Below, in pieces: positions 54,209 to 62,591 of a DNA stretch of 64,000 nt. The notes beneath the pieces are model-generated. The model was not told the origin of the DNA, did not search any database, and saw nothing but the letters and a program-made list of their open reading frames with translations. The position numbers and the translations under genes were made by a program. Within the stretch, counting starts at the first letter, position 1. Each line of letters opens with the position of its first letter. The DNA is from Chitinophagaceae bacterium UBA1931 (GTDB lineage: Bacteria; Bacteroidota; Bacteroidia; Chitinophagales; Chitinophagaceae). The DNA is taken from positions 1,539,889 through 1,603,888 of the forward strand of contig DDFJ01000004.1 in NCBI GenBank assembly GCA_002337125.1. The letters run 5' to 3'.

Positions 54209-57200
54209 ATGTCATTCAACAAGGAAAAACTCGAACTGAAGTTTGCAGAAGAATACAACAGGCTAAATGAAAAACAGAAACTCGCTGTTGATACCATTGA
54301 AGGGCCGGTAATGGTTATTGCCGGACCAGGCACAGGTAAAACACAGATTCTTGCCAGCCGCATTGGTAAAATATTACTCGAAACTGATGCGCTGCCACAA
54401 AACATTCTTTGTCTTACCTATACCGATGCAGGCGTAGTTGCCATGAGGAAAAGACTGCTGGGCTTTATTGGCCCTGATGCATACAAAGTAAACATCTGCA
54501 CCTATCATGCATTTTGTAACGATGTAATACAGGAAAACCTGTCGGTATTTGAGAAAACCGCACTCGATCCCATTTCAGAACTGGAAAAGATTGAACTGTT
54601 TAAAGAACTGATTGACACATTCCCCAAAAATCATCCACTCAAACGCTACCGTGGCGATGTGTACTTTGAAGTCAACAACCTCGACCGCCTGTTCAGCACG
54701 ATGAAAAAAGAAGGATGGACACCGGCATTTGTTAATGAACGGATTGATACATACCTGAACGAACTGCCAACAAGAGATGAATTCATCTATAAAAGAAAAT
54801 ACAAACAATTCAATGCTGGTGATCTCAAGAAGGAAAAGCTGGAAGAAGAAACTGAACGAATGGGAAAACTGCGTGCAGCAGTAAATGAGTTCGACCGTTA
54901 CCAGTCAATGATGCGTAAACGCAACCGCTATGATTTTGATGATATGATTACATGGGTCATCAAAGCATTTGAAGAAGATAAAAATCTGCTGGCCCGTTAC
55001 CAGGAGCAATACCAGTACATACTGGTGGATGAGTTCCAAGATTCAAGCGGTACTCAAAACCGTATTGTAGAATTGCTCATCAGCTATTGGGATGTACCCA
55101 ACGTATTCGTTGTTGGTGATGATGATCAGAGCATCTACCGTTTCCAGGGAGCGAATGTTGAAAACATGCTTCATTTTGCTTCGAGCTATAAAGAAGATTT
55201 GTTTACCGTTGTGCTCACCAACAACTATCGTTCAACGCAACCTATCCTTGATATTTCAAAATCACTCATCAACCGCAACGAAGAAAGGCTGATTAAAAAG
55301 ATTGATGGGTTAACAAAAGATCTTGTATCCAGCAACCAGAAACTCAGTCATCTTTCGCACCTGCCTGCAATAAAAGAATACCAGTCGCAGCGGGAAGAAA
55401 TGATTGATATTACACTACAGGTTCAGAAGTTGTTGAGCGAAGGAATACCCGCAGGAAAAGTAGCTGTGATTTATAAAGAAAACAAGTATGGTGAAGAACT
55501 GCAGCAATACTTCAACCACCTGGGCATACCGTTTTACAGCAAACGCAATCTCAACATATTTGAAATACCGCTTGCGCAAAAGATTATTCTCATTTTAAAA
55601 TATCTCGCTGCCGAACATGACGTTCCTTACGGTGGCGATGAAATGCTGTTTGAAATTCTGCACTTCGATTGGTTTGCTGTTCCACCAGTTGAAATTGCCA
55701 AGCTAAGTGTTGAAACTGCAGCGTTGCAATTCAGCGAAAACAAAACGTCGCTCCGAAGGTTACTGTACGAAAAAGCAAATACTCCTCCCAAAGATTTATT
55801 CTCGCAGGGAATTCATACAGGATTAAAAACAGCAAGTACAGTTTTTGAACGATTGATTGCAGATGTACCAAATGTAACTTTGCAGCACCTGTTTGAAAAC
55901 ATTATCCGGGAAGCAGGTGTGTTGAAACACATTATGCAAAGCACCGATAAACACTGGCTGCTGAAAGTATTAACCGGCTTGTTTGATTTTATTAAAGACG
56001 AAACTGCACGAAATCCCTTGCTGAAACTGCAGGAACTGATTGGCGTAGTTGAGTTAATGGAAAAAGAAAATATTGCTTTGCCATTGATTCAGATCAGCGG
56101 AAGTGATAAAGGAGTGAACCTTCTAACAGCACATGGATCAAAGGGACTGGAGTTTGAATATGTATTCTTCCCCGGCTGCAATGCAGGTTTCTGGGAAAAG
56201 AAACGCAAACCTGCCGGCGGTTACAAATTGCCCGATACAATTTTTGCCACTTCATCCGACAGTAACGATAACAACAATGAAGAACTGCGTCGTTTGTTCT
56301 ACGTTGCATTAACAAGAGCAGAATCGCACCTGTTCATTTCATACAGCAGGTTTAAAAATGATGGTAAAGAACTGGAACCTTCCATGTTTGTGGCGGAGAT
56401 ACAAGATCAACACGATATCAAAACACAAACAATGATTGTAACAGAAGAAGCATTAAGCGAGTTTGCAGCATTATTGTTTGGCGAAGCAACAGCTCCTGAA
56501 ATTGACAAGCTGGAAAATGATTTTGTGCAGCCCATGCTTGATAAGTTTGTAATGAACGTAACAGCACTGAACAACTACCTCAAATGCCCACTTGAATTTT
56601 ATTATAAAAATCTCATCCGCATTCCTTCGCCTAAAAACGAAGCAACAGAGTTTGGATCAGCCGCTCACTTTGCATTGGAGCAACTGTTCCGTAAAATGCA
56701 GGATGGAAAAGAAAACACATTCCATTCAAAAGAACAGTTTATTAAAGATTTTGTGTGGTACATGCACCGACACAGGGAAAGCTTTACACTTGAACAGTTC
56801 AACAGGCGCCTTGAATATGGCGAAGGAATCCTCAGCAACTATTACGACAAATACATCAACACTTTCAATAAAATTGTGGCTATTGAACGCAATATCCGCA
56901 ATGTGGTTATTCGCAATGTGCCTATTAAAGGAAAGTTAGATAAACTGGAGTTTGATGGCAAAGCTGTGAATGTGGTTGATTATAAAACAGGCAACTTCGA
57001 TAAGGCAAAAGACAAATTAAAAGGCCCGAACGATAAAGAACCTAACGGCGGCGATTACTGGCGCCAGGCAGTGTTTTATAAAATACTGGTTGATAATAAC
57101 GAAGCAAAAGACTGGAAAGTTGTCAGCACTGAATTTGATTTTGTTGAACCGGATGATAAAAAGAAAGAATACCACAAAGAAAAAATTGTCATCTCACCTG

Positions 57201-57370
57201 CCGATATTGAAACAGTAACGCAGCAGATTACAACCACCTGGGAAAAGATTCAGAACAAAGAGTTTTACACCGGCTGTGGTAAAGAAGATTGTCACTGGTG
57301 CAATTTTGTAAAGACCAATAATCTTGCTGTGGCATTGCATGAGTTGAATGATGAGGAACCAGAAGCATGA
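54209..57370 (+). CDS. UvrD-family DNA helicase fused to a C-terminal iron-sulfur PD-(D/E)XK nuclease
   Basis: The product is 1053 aa, cytoplasmic. SF1A helicase motifs are complete: Walker A GPGTGKT (39-45), DEFQD near 274, VVGDDDQSIYRFQGA, NYRSTQPIL, TAHGSKGLEFEYVF and FYVALTRAESHLFIS. The C-terminal 260 residues are a RecB/AddB-like nuclease: YLKCPLEFYYKN near 792, GSAAHFALEQLF, then GKLDKLEF and VVDYKTG near 924 (catalytic Asp and D-x-K). Four cysteines, one in LKCPLEF and three in CGKEDCHWC at about 1023-1031, match the iron-sulfur staple of AddB and Cas4. One chain therefore combines an AddA-type motor with an AddB-type nuclease. It probably acts in double-strand-break repair or replication-fork processing. 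recR lies two genes downstream. Confidence 0.93.
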   Translation: MSFNKEKLELKFAEEYNRLNEKQKLAVDTIEGPVMVIAGPGTGKTQILASRIGKILLETDALPQNILCLTYTDAGVVAMRKRLLGFIGPDAYKVNICTYHAFCNDVIQENLSVFEKTALDPISELEKIELFKELIDTFPKNHPLKRYRGDVYFEVNNLDRLFSTMKKEGWTPAFVNERIDTYLNELPTRDEFIYKRKYKQFNAGDLKKEKLEEETERMGKLRAAVNEFDRYQSMMRKRNRYDFDDMITWVIKAFEEDKNLLARYQEQYQYILVDEFQDSSGTQNRIVELLISYWDVPNVFVVGDDDQSIYRFQGANVENMLHFASSYKEDLFTVVLTNNYRSTQPILDISKSLINRNEERLIKKIDGLTKDLVSSNQKLSHLSHLPAIKEYQSQREEMIDITLQVQKLLSEGIPAGKVAVIYKENKYGEELQQYFNHLGIPFYSKRNLNIFEIPLAQKIILILKYLAAEHDVPYGGDEMLFEILHFDWFAVPPVEIAKLSVETAALQFSENKTSLRRLLYEKANTPPKDLFSQGIHTGLKTASTVFERLIADVPNVTLQHLFENIIREAGVLKHIMQSTDKHWLLKVLTGLFDFIKDETARNPLLKLQELIGVVELMEKENIALPLIQISGSDKGVNLLTAHGSKGLEFEYVFFPGCNAGFWEKKRKPAGGYKLPDTIFATSSDSNDNNNEELRRLFYVALTRAESHLFISYSRFKNDGKELEPSMFVAEIQDQHDIKTQTMIVTEEALSEFAALLFGEATAPEIDKLENDFVQPMLDKFVMNVTALNNYLKCPLEFYYKNLIRIPSPKNEATEFGSAAHFALEQLFRKMQDGKENTFHSKEQFIKDFVWYMHRHRESFTLEQFNRRLEYGEGILSNYYDKYINTFNKIVAIERNIRNVVIRNVPIKGKLDKLEFDGKAVNVVDYKTGNFDKAKDKLKGPNDKEPNGGDYWRQAVFYKILVDNNEAKDWKVVSTEFDFVEPDDKKKEYHKEKIVISPADIETVTQQITTTWEKIQNKEFYTGCGKEDCHWCNFVKTNNLAVALHELNDEEPEA

Positions 57371-57442
57371 TCAAAATTTCCTGTTAATCTCAGCAATCCC
57401 ATAAATCCCGGTTCACACAATTATTCTATGTTTGCAGCTGCA

Positions 57443-58900
57443 ATGAACAAACTCTTTTTATATATCGTTTTCAGCGGATTATTTCTCATCAGCATTTTTT
57501 CCGAAACAGGCTGCGCCAATATTGTTCCACCCAGCGGCGGACCAAGAGACAGTCTTGCTCCTGTACTTATTGCAGCCAACCCCAAAGATTCGGCATTGAA
57601 TGTAAACACGCAAAAAATCGCACTTGTATTTAACGAGTTTGTCAACAGTTTAACCACTGCTTCAGAAAAGATTCTCATTTCACCTTTTCCTGCTAAAACA
57701 CCCATGTACGAATCGAAACTGAAAACAATAACTGTTCGTCTTAAAGATTCTTTATTGCCCAACACCACATACAGCATTGATTTTGGTGATGCCATTTCTG
57801 ACCTCAACGAAAATAATATCCTCAAAAATTTCCGCTTTACGTTTTCAACAGGTCCAACCATTGATACAAATGAGCTGAGAGGAAAAATTATTCTTGCCGA
57901 AACAGGAACAACCGACAGTACGATGTTTGCGTTGCTGTACACCAAGCAGGAAGATTCAACTGTTGCAAAAGAAACACCAAGGTATGTTGCAAGGGTTGAT
58001 GCAAAAGGCAATTTTCATTTCACCAATTTACCTGCCGGAACATTTTATGTTTATGCACTGCAGGATGCTGACGGAAACAAGAAATACAATCAGCCCATTG
58101 AGCAGTTTGCATTTCTTGATTCACCGGTTGTGATAAATGCTTCCACCAAACCGGTATTGCTGTATGCTTATGCAGCCGAAAAAGAAAAGAAAAGAGAAAC
58201 AACAGCAGCAACTGCCAAAGGCGAAATAAGAACCCTTCGTTTTACAAACAATCTTGATGCAAATACATTCGACTTCCTCGACAGTCTTGAATTAACGTAT
58301 GCAAAACCAGTCAGGAAATTAGATGTATCCAAGATCAGGCTTGTGCAGGATTCAACAACAACAATCAACGACTTTTACATCAGGAACGACAGCATCAATA
58401 AAAAACTCATCATTCAAACCAACTGGAAACAGGATTCAAAATACGTTCTGTATCTAAACAAAGATTATGCTGCTGATTCATCAGGTTTGGCTGCTGTAAA
58501 AAATGATACGCTCAAGTTCAGGGTTAAGAATGAAAAAGAATATGGTTCAGTAAGAATCCGTTTTAAAAATATTGATACAGCCCGTCACCCGGTACTGCTT
58601 ATTTATGCCAACAATGCATTAGTTGGCAGCTATCCGTTTAACGGCAAAGAGTTTTACAAATCATTGTTCAGACCGGGCACTTACAGCATGGCTATTTTGT
58701 ATGATAATAACCAGAACAGTGTTTGGGATCCCGGCAATTATTTTCTGAAAGTGAAGCGGCAACCTGAAATTGTGCAGAAGATCTATGCTTCGCTTGCAGT
58801 AAAAGCCAACTGGGATAACGAACTGAACATTGATATCAACCAGCCACCACCTGCACCGGAGCAACAAAAAAATCCGAATCAGCAATCACCGGGTTTTTAA
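57443..58900 (+). CDS. Ig-like (Big_5 type) domain lipoprotein
   Basis: The product is 485 aa from the ATG at 57443 (ATG at 57428 also in frame). The lipobox is ETGC with Cys24, followed by ANIVPPSGGPRDSLAP, a start seen in a widely conserved Bacteroidota lipoprotein family. Residues about 38-125 form a Big_5 Ig-like domain (PVLIAANPKDSALNVNTQKI, then LVFNEFV and YSIDFGDAISDLNENN). A carboxypeptidase-regulatory-like strand set follows (DAKGNFHFTNLPAGTFYVYA, with ALQDADGNKKYN), then further beta-domains and a Pro/Gln-rich tail. It is probably periplasmic or on the outer membrane, of unknown role. It lies 72 bases after the helicase gene and 26 before recR. Confidence 0.87.
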   Translation: MNKLFLYIVFSGLFLISIFSETGCANIVPPSGGPRDSLAPVLIAANPKDSALNVNTQKIALVFNEFVNSLTTASEKILISPFPAKTPMYESKLKTITVRLKDSLLPNTTYSIDFGDAISDLNENNILKNFRFTFSTGPTIDTNELRGKIILAETGTTDSTMFALLYTKQEDSTVAKETPRYVARVDAKGNFHFTNLPAGTFYVYALQDADGNKKYNQPIEQFAFLDSPVVINASTKPVLLYAYAAEKEKKRETTAATAKGEIRTLRFTNNLDANTFDFLDSLELTYAKPVRKLDVSKIRLVQDSTTTINDFYIRNDSINKKLIIQTNWKQDSKYVLYLNKDYAADSSGLAAVKNDTLKFRVKNEKEYGSVRIRFKNIDTARHPVLLIYANNALVGSYPFNGKEFYKSLFRPGTYSMAILYDNNQNSVWDPGNYFLKVKRQPEIVQKIYASLAVKANWDNELNIDINQPPPAPEQQKNPNQQSPGF

Positions 58901-58926
58901 TTCTTCAACCTTCGTATTTTCGCCGT

Positions 58927-59547
58927 ATGTCTTTTTCATCTTCCCTTTTGGAACATGCTGTAAATGAATTTGCCAAACTTCCCGGTATTGGTAAAAAAAC
59001 AGCTTTGCGTTTGGTTCTTCATCTCATCAAACAACCAAAGGAAGAAACACAGTTTTTTGCCGATACCATTGCCAGAATGCGGAAAGAAATCAAGTTCTGT
59101 TCAAAATGTTGCAACGTATCTGATACCGAAATCTGCAACATCTGCAGCAACCCCATGCGCAAAAAACAAATTGTATGTGTGGTGGAAAACATACGAGATG
59201 TAATTGCCATTGAAAGCACACAGCAGTTTAACGGATTGTATCATGTTCTTGGTGGCATCATCTCACCACTTGATGGTGTTGGGCCTGATCAGCTGGCCAT
59301 TGAACCGCTGATTAACCGCATTAAAGAAGATGAAGTGGAAGAACTCATCTTTGCACTTAATCCAAATATTCAAGGTGATACAACGTTGTTTTACATCAGC
59401 AAAAAAATCAAAGACCTGCCGGTAAAAATCACCACTATTGCCCGTGGTATTGCATTTGGAGGTGAGCTCGAATATGCTGATGAACTCACTCTTGCTAAAA
59501 GTCTGCAAAACAGGCAGCCGGTTGCCAACTATGTTTCAATGAAATAA
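58927..59547 (+). CDS. recR: Recombination mediator protein RecR
   Basis: The product is 206 aa, normal for the family. The N-terminal helix-hairpin-helix is FAKLPGIGKKTALRLV (16-31). The zinc finger is C58-x2-C61-x8-C70-x2-C73. The Toprim domain follows with VVENIRDVIAIE and GLYHVLGGIISPLDGVGPD, and the C-terminus has TTIARGIAFGGELEYADELT. RecR works with RecO and RecF to load RecA on gapped DNA. It starts 26 bases after the Ig-like lipoprotein gene; that coupling is common in this lineage. All motifs are intact. Confidence 0.98.
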   Translation: MSFSSSLLEHAVNEFAKLPGIGKKTALRLVLHLIKQPKEETQFFADTIARMRKEIKFCSKCCNVSDTEICNICSNPMRKKQIVCVVENIRDVIAIESTQQFNGLYHVLGGIISPLDGVGPDQLAIEPLINRIKEDEVEELIFALNPNIQGDTTLFYISKKIKDLPVKITTIARGIAFGGELEYADELTLAKSLQNRQPVANYVSMK

Positions 59548-59698
59548 TAATTGACTGAATTTAATTTTTTCAGTTCCTGTTCATCCCCGTTCAGTCATGG
59601 TTTTTACGGCTTCAGTTTCATTGCTTAAGCTTTAAAGCAGTCATGAATCTATCTTGTCGTCAAATAGGAAATCTTATCAGCATTATAAAACCAGCCAG

Positions 59699-60106
59699 AT
59701 GAAGAAATTGAAAATAGCAGGCATCATTATTTTATTTACCGTTGCAGCAGTAAGCTTTTATGCCTGGTTATATATTTGGAACAAGCCGCAACTGAATGTT
59801 GAACATTCATCAGCAGTAAAGGTTACAGCAGCTGCACTCTTCAGCGAATACAGCAGCAACGAAAAAGAAGCAAATGCAAAATATATCGACAAAGTAGTAG
59901 AAGTATCGGGCGTGGTGAACAGTGTGGCAAAAAACAGCGAAGGCAAAACAGTTGTACTGCTGAAAACAGATGACCTGATGTTTGGTGTAAACTGCACGCT
60001 TGAACAAGCAGCAGATATTAAAGCAGATGAAAACATTTCGCTGAAAGGAATCTGTACAGGATATTTAACCGATGTGGTATTAATCAGGTGCTATAAAACA
60101 AATTAA
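59699..60106 (+). CDS. Membrane-anchored OB-fold (tRNA_anti-like) protein
   Basis: The product is 135 aa from the ATG at 59699; the longer frame starts at TTG 59654. A single N-terminal membrane helix (IAGIIILFTVAAVSFYAWLY) anchors the protein facing the periplasm. The remaining 100 residues (SAVKVTAAALFSEYSSNEKEANAKY, then DKVVEVSGVVNSVAKNSEG and SLKGICTGYLTDVVLIRC) are an OB-fold of the PF12869 tRNA_anti-like type, common in Bacteroidota. The function is unknown. It is followed after 3 bases by the cytochrome lipoprotein gene, so it leads that operon. Confidence 0.85.
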   Translation: MKKLKIAGIIILFTVAAVSFYAWLYIWNKPQLNVEHSSAVKVTAAALFSEYSSNEKEANAKYIDKVVEVSGVVNSVAKNSEGKTVVLLKTDDLMFGVNCTLEQAADIKADENISLKGICTGYLTDVVLIRCYKTN

Positions 60107-60109
60107 CCA

Positions 60110-60475
60110 ATGATAAAAAAGCTCTTCATCATCTTATTCCCTGTTGTACTTCTTTCATCTTGTTATTATGATAAAGAAGAAATATTGTATCCCGCTGTAC
60201 CCTGCGATACCAGTAAAGTAACATACAGTGGCCAGATATTGAATACACTTTCATCAAACTGTTTAAGTTGTCACGGAGGCACGGCCATTTCAGGCGGAGG
60301 CATTCAATTGGGCACATATAATGCAGTAAAAACGCAGGCGCTGAACGGAAAGCTGATGGGAGTTATAACACAAGCACCTGGTTTTACAGCAATGCCACAG
60401 GGAGCAGCAAAATTGCAGGAATGCCGTATTGCTGAAATAAGAACATGGATCAGGAACGGCGCACCCAACAATTAA
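60110..60475 (+). CDS. Small c-type cytochrome lipoprotein
   Basis: The product is 121 aa. The lipobox is LLSSC with Cys18. One haem c site is present, CLSCH (Cys51, Cys54, His55), with Met95 in FTAMPQG as the likely axial ligand. The flanking YSGQILNTLSSNCLSCHG and CRIAEIRTWIRNGAPNN resemble the cytochrome-like domain found in Bacteroidota surface-lipoproteins and in Planctomycete-type cytochrome C domains. Location is periplasm facing or the outer membrane. It probably transfers electrons, partner unknown. It is 3 bases after the OB-fold gene and 24 before the first YceI gene, so it is part of a compact operon. Confidence 0.9.
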   Translation: MIKKLFIILFPVVLLSSCYYDKEEILYPAVPCDTSKVTYSGQILNTLSSNCLSCHGGTAISGGGIQLGTYNAVKTQALNGKLMGVITQAPGFTAMPQGAAKLQECRIAEIRTWIRNGAPNN

Positions 60476-60499
60476 CAATAACAATCAAAAAGGTTAACT

Positions 60500-61063
60500 A
60501 TGATTCAGAAGATATTTTTTCTCTTTACACTGGTTGCCGCATTACATGTAAAAGCACAGGATGTGCAGCTTACACGTAACGGGCAAATCAGTTTCTTTTC
60601 TACAACACCTGTTGAAGATATCAGGGCTGTGAACAATGAAGTGTCAAGTGTACTGAATACAAAAACAGGAGCCATGCAGTTTGTAGTGCTCATCAAAAGT
60701 TTCCAGTTTAAGAAGGCCGCAATGCAGGAGCATTTCAACAAAGAAAATTACATGAACTCCGATCTTTATCCAAAAGCTGAGTTTAAAGGAAACATAACAG
60801 ACTTAAGCAAAGTTGATTTTGGTAAAGATGGAACTTATCCTGTTTCAGTAGAAGGTAACTTAACCATGCATGGTGTTACCAATAAAATGAAAGCACCCGG
60901 AACCGTTACTGTGAAAGATGGAAAAATAAGTGCAGCATCAAAGTTCAACGTTAAACTTGCTGATTATAAAATAACAGTTCCGGCTTTTGTATCGGCAAAA
61001 ATTGCAGAAACAGTTGAAATAAATGTTAACTGCAATTACGAACTCTTTCAACCAAAGTCCTGA
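60500..61063 (+). CDS. YceI-family periplasmic protein (first copy)
   Basis: The product is 187 aa with a signal peptide ending HVKAQ. It has the YceI lipocalin-like barrel: GQISFFSTTPVEDIRAVNNE, then IKSFQFKKAAMQEHFNKENYM, KAEFKGNITD and GNLTMHGVTNKMKAPG. YceI proteins bind long-chain isoprenoids (the Thermus homologue binds polyprenyl pyrophosphate and E. coli YceI binds octaprenylphenol-type lipids). The ligand here is unknown. It is 14 bases before the DUF5777 gene. Compared with the second YceI at 62038, only the general pattern is shared, so the two are old paralogues. Confidence 0.92.
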   Translation: MIQKIFFLFTLVAALHVKAQDVQLTRNGQISFFSTTPVEDIRAVNNEVSSVLNTKTGAMQFVVLIKSFQFKKAAMQEHFNKENYMNSDLYPKAEFKGNITDLSKVDFGKDGTYPVSVEGNLTMHGVTNKMKAPGTVTVKDGKISAASKFNVKLADYKITVPAFVSAKIAETVEINVNCNYELFQPKS

Positions 61064-61077
61064 TAACAACAACCATT

Positions 61078-61986
61078 ATGACCCAAAAACTTTCACTGCT
61101 TGCACTTTTTGTTTTCATTTTTGCTTTTGCAGCAAAAGCACAGGATATTGATTTAAATAAAATGCTTGAAGAAGAACAGGCAAAAGAAGAAAAAGGAAAA
61201 GTGCATTATACCGAAGCAACTTTTAAAACAACAAGACTCATCAACGGGCACTCTATTGAAAACATTGCACCGGGCATAATGGACCTGAAAGTTTCGCACC
61301 GGTTTGGAACACTCAACAGTGGTGCGTATGAATTTTTTGGACTTGACAATGCTTCCATGCGTTTAGGTTTTGACTTCGGTATTACACCCCGTTTAATGGT
61401 TGGCGTTGGAAGAAGCAGTTATCAAAAACAGTTTGACGGCTTTCTGAAATATAAAATTCTTCGCCAGAGTACCGGTAAGAGAACCATGCCCATCAGTATG
61501 TCGGTTGTAAGTTCTACCATGGTAACTTCCCTGAAATGGAGCGACCCGACAAGAAAAAATTTCTTTACATCACGCATGCAATTTGCTCACCAGTTAATTA
61601 TTGCACGTAAGTTTTCTGAATCAACTTCGTTGCAACTGATGCCAACAATTGTGCATTACAACCTTGTTCCAAAAGCAAATGATCCAAATGATGTAATTGC
61701 AATAGGTTTTGGTGGCAGGCAAAAAATCACCAAACGTATTTCCATTAATGCAGAATATTATTTCCAGGTTCCCGGATATAAATTTTCAGGTACAACCGAT
61801 GCCCTGTCATTTGGATTTGATATTGAAACAGGAGGACATGTGTTTCAACTGCACATCACCAACTCAAGAGGAATGACAGAACGCACATTCATTTCTGAAA
61901 CCAACGGAAAATGGAGTAAAGGCGATCTGCTGTTTGGCTTTAATATTTCAAGAGTATTCACCATAAAAAAACCTAGAAAAAAATAG
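61078..61986 (+). CDS. DUF5777 outer-membrane beta-barrel protein
   Basis: The product is 302 aa with a signal peptide ending AAKAQ. A short acidic helix (DLNKMLEEEQAKEEKGK) precedes a barrel of alternating strands: TRLINGHSIENIAPGIMDLK, then KVSHRFGTLNSGAYEFFGLD, RLGFDFGITPRLMVGVGRSS, GFGGRQKITKRISINAEYYF and QLHITNSRGMTERTF. These match the DUF5777 family of Bacteroidota. The role is unknown, perhaps a channel or lipid-handling barrel. Its place between two YceI genes and after a cytochrome is repeated in related genomes to my knowledge, but I cannot check that here. Confidence 0.88.
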   Translation: MTQKLSLLALFVFIFAFAAKAQDIDLNKMLEEEQAKEEKGKVHYTEATFKTTRLINGHSIENIAPGIMDLKVSHRFGTLNSGAYEFFGLDNASMRLGFDFGITPRLMVGVGRSSYQKQFDGFLKYKILRQSTGKRTMPISMSVVSSTMVTSLKWSDPTRKNFFTSRMQFAHQLIIARKFSESTSLQLMPTIVHYNLVPKANDPNDVIAIGFGGRQKITKRISINAEYYFQVPGYKFSGTTDALSFGFDIETGGHVFQLHITNSRGMTERTFISETNGKWSKGDLLFGFNISRVFTIKKPRKK

Positions 61987-62037
61987 GTTTGTCTTTAACC
62001 GTCAACTTGGTTAATTTTCGATACTTAAAGCAAGCAA

Positions 62038-62586
62038 ATGAAATTATTTCTGTTGGTTATAACGGGTTGGGTTTTCTGTGCAGCAGCTACCACAGACCCG
62101 GTTATTTATACGTCAAACAACGGCTCTGTTAACTTCCGTTCTGAAGCCCCGTTTGAGCTGATCAATGCCAGCAGTAAAGAATTAAAAGGCGCCATTGATG
62201 CATCAAAAAATAATTTTGCTTTCCGCATTCGCATACGCTCATTTGAAGGTTTTAATAAACCGCTGCAGAAAGAACACTTCAACGAAAATTATCTTGAAAG
62301 CGAAAAATATCCAGAAGCAACGTTTAACGGAAAAATTATTGAAACCGTTGATTACAGTACAAAAGGAAAATACACTGTACGTGCAAAAGGAATTCTGAGC
62401 ATTCACGGAGTGGAGCAGGAACGGATTATAAAAAGCGATATTGAAATTACCGGCAACAGCATCCGCATCAGCAGCAACTTCACGGTATTACTTTCCGATC
62501 ATAATATTCCAATTCCAAGAGTGGTAAAAGAAAAGCTGGCCAATGAAATTAAAGTAACCATCAACACAGAATTATTTGCCAAGTAA
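62038..62586 (+). CDS. YceI-family periplasmic protein (second copy)
   Basis: The product is 182 aa with a short signal peptide (MKLFLLVITGWVFCAAA). The YceI pattern is NNGSVNFRSEAPFELINASS, IRSFEGFNKPLQKEHFNENY, then LESEKYPEATFNGKI and KGILSIHGVEQERIIKSDIE. In contrast to the copy at 60500 it is more acidic and keeps the EHFNxxYLES block. It is probably a lipid or hydrophobic ligand carrier in the periplasm. It is 51 bases after DUF5777 and 5 bases before the next gene, so the whole run from 59699 may be one transcript. Confidence 0.92.
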   Translation: MKLFLLVITGWVFCAAATTDPVIYTSNNGSVNFRSEAPFELINASSKELKGAIDASKNNFAFRIRIRSFEGFNKPLQKEHFNENYLESEKYPEATFNGKIIETVDYSTKGKYTVRAKGILSIHGVEQERIIKSDIEITGNSIRISSNFTVLLSDHNIPIPRVVKEKLANEIKVTINTELFAK

Positions 62587-62591
62587 ACCTC

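Noticed and set aside
57421..58011. 196-codon minus-strand ORF antisense to the Ig-like lipoprotein gene
   Set aside because: The plus-strand frame has lipobox and Ig-like domains; the antisense frame has no features.
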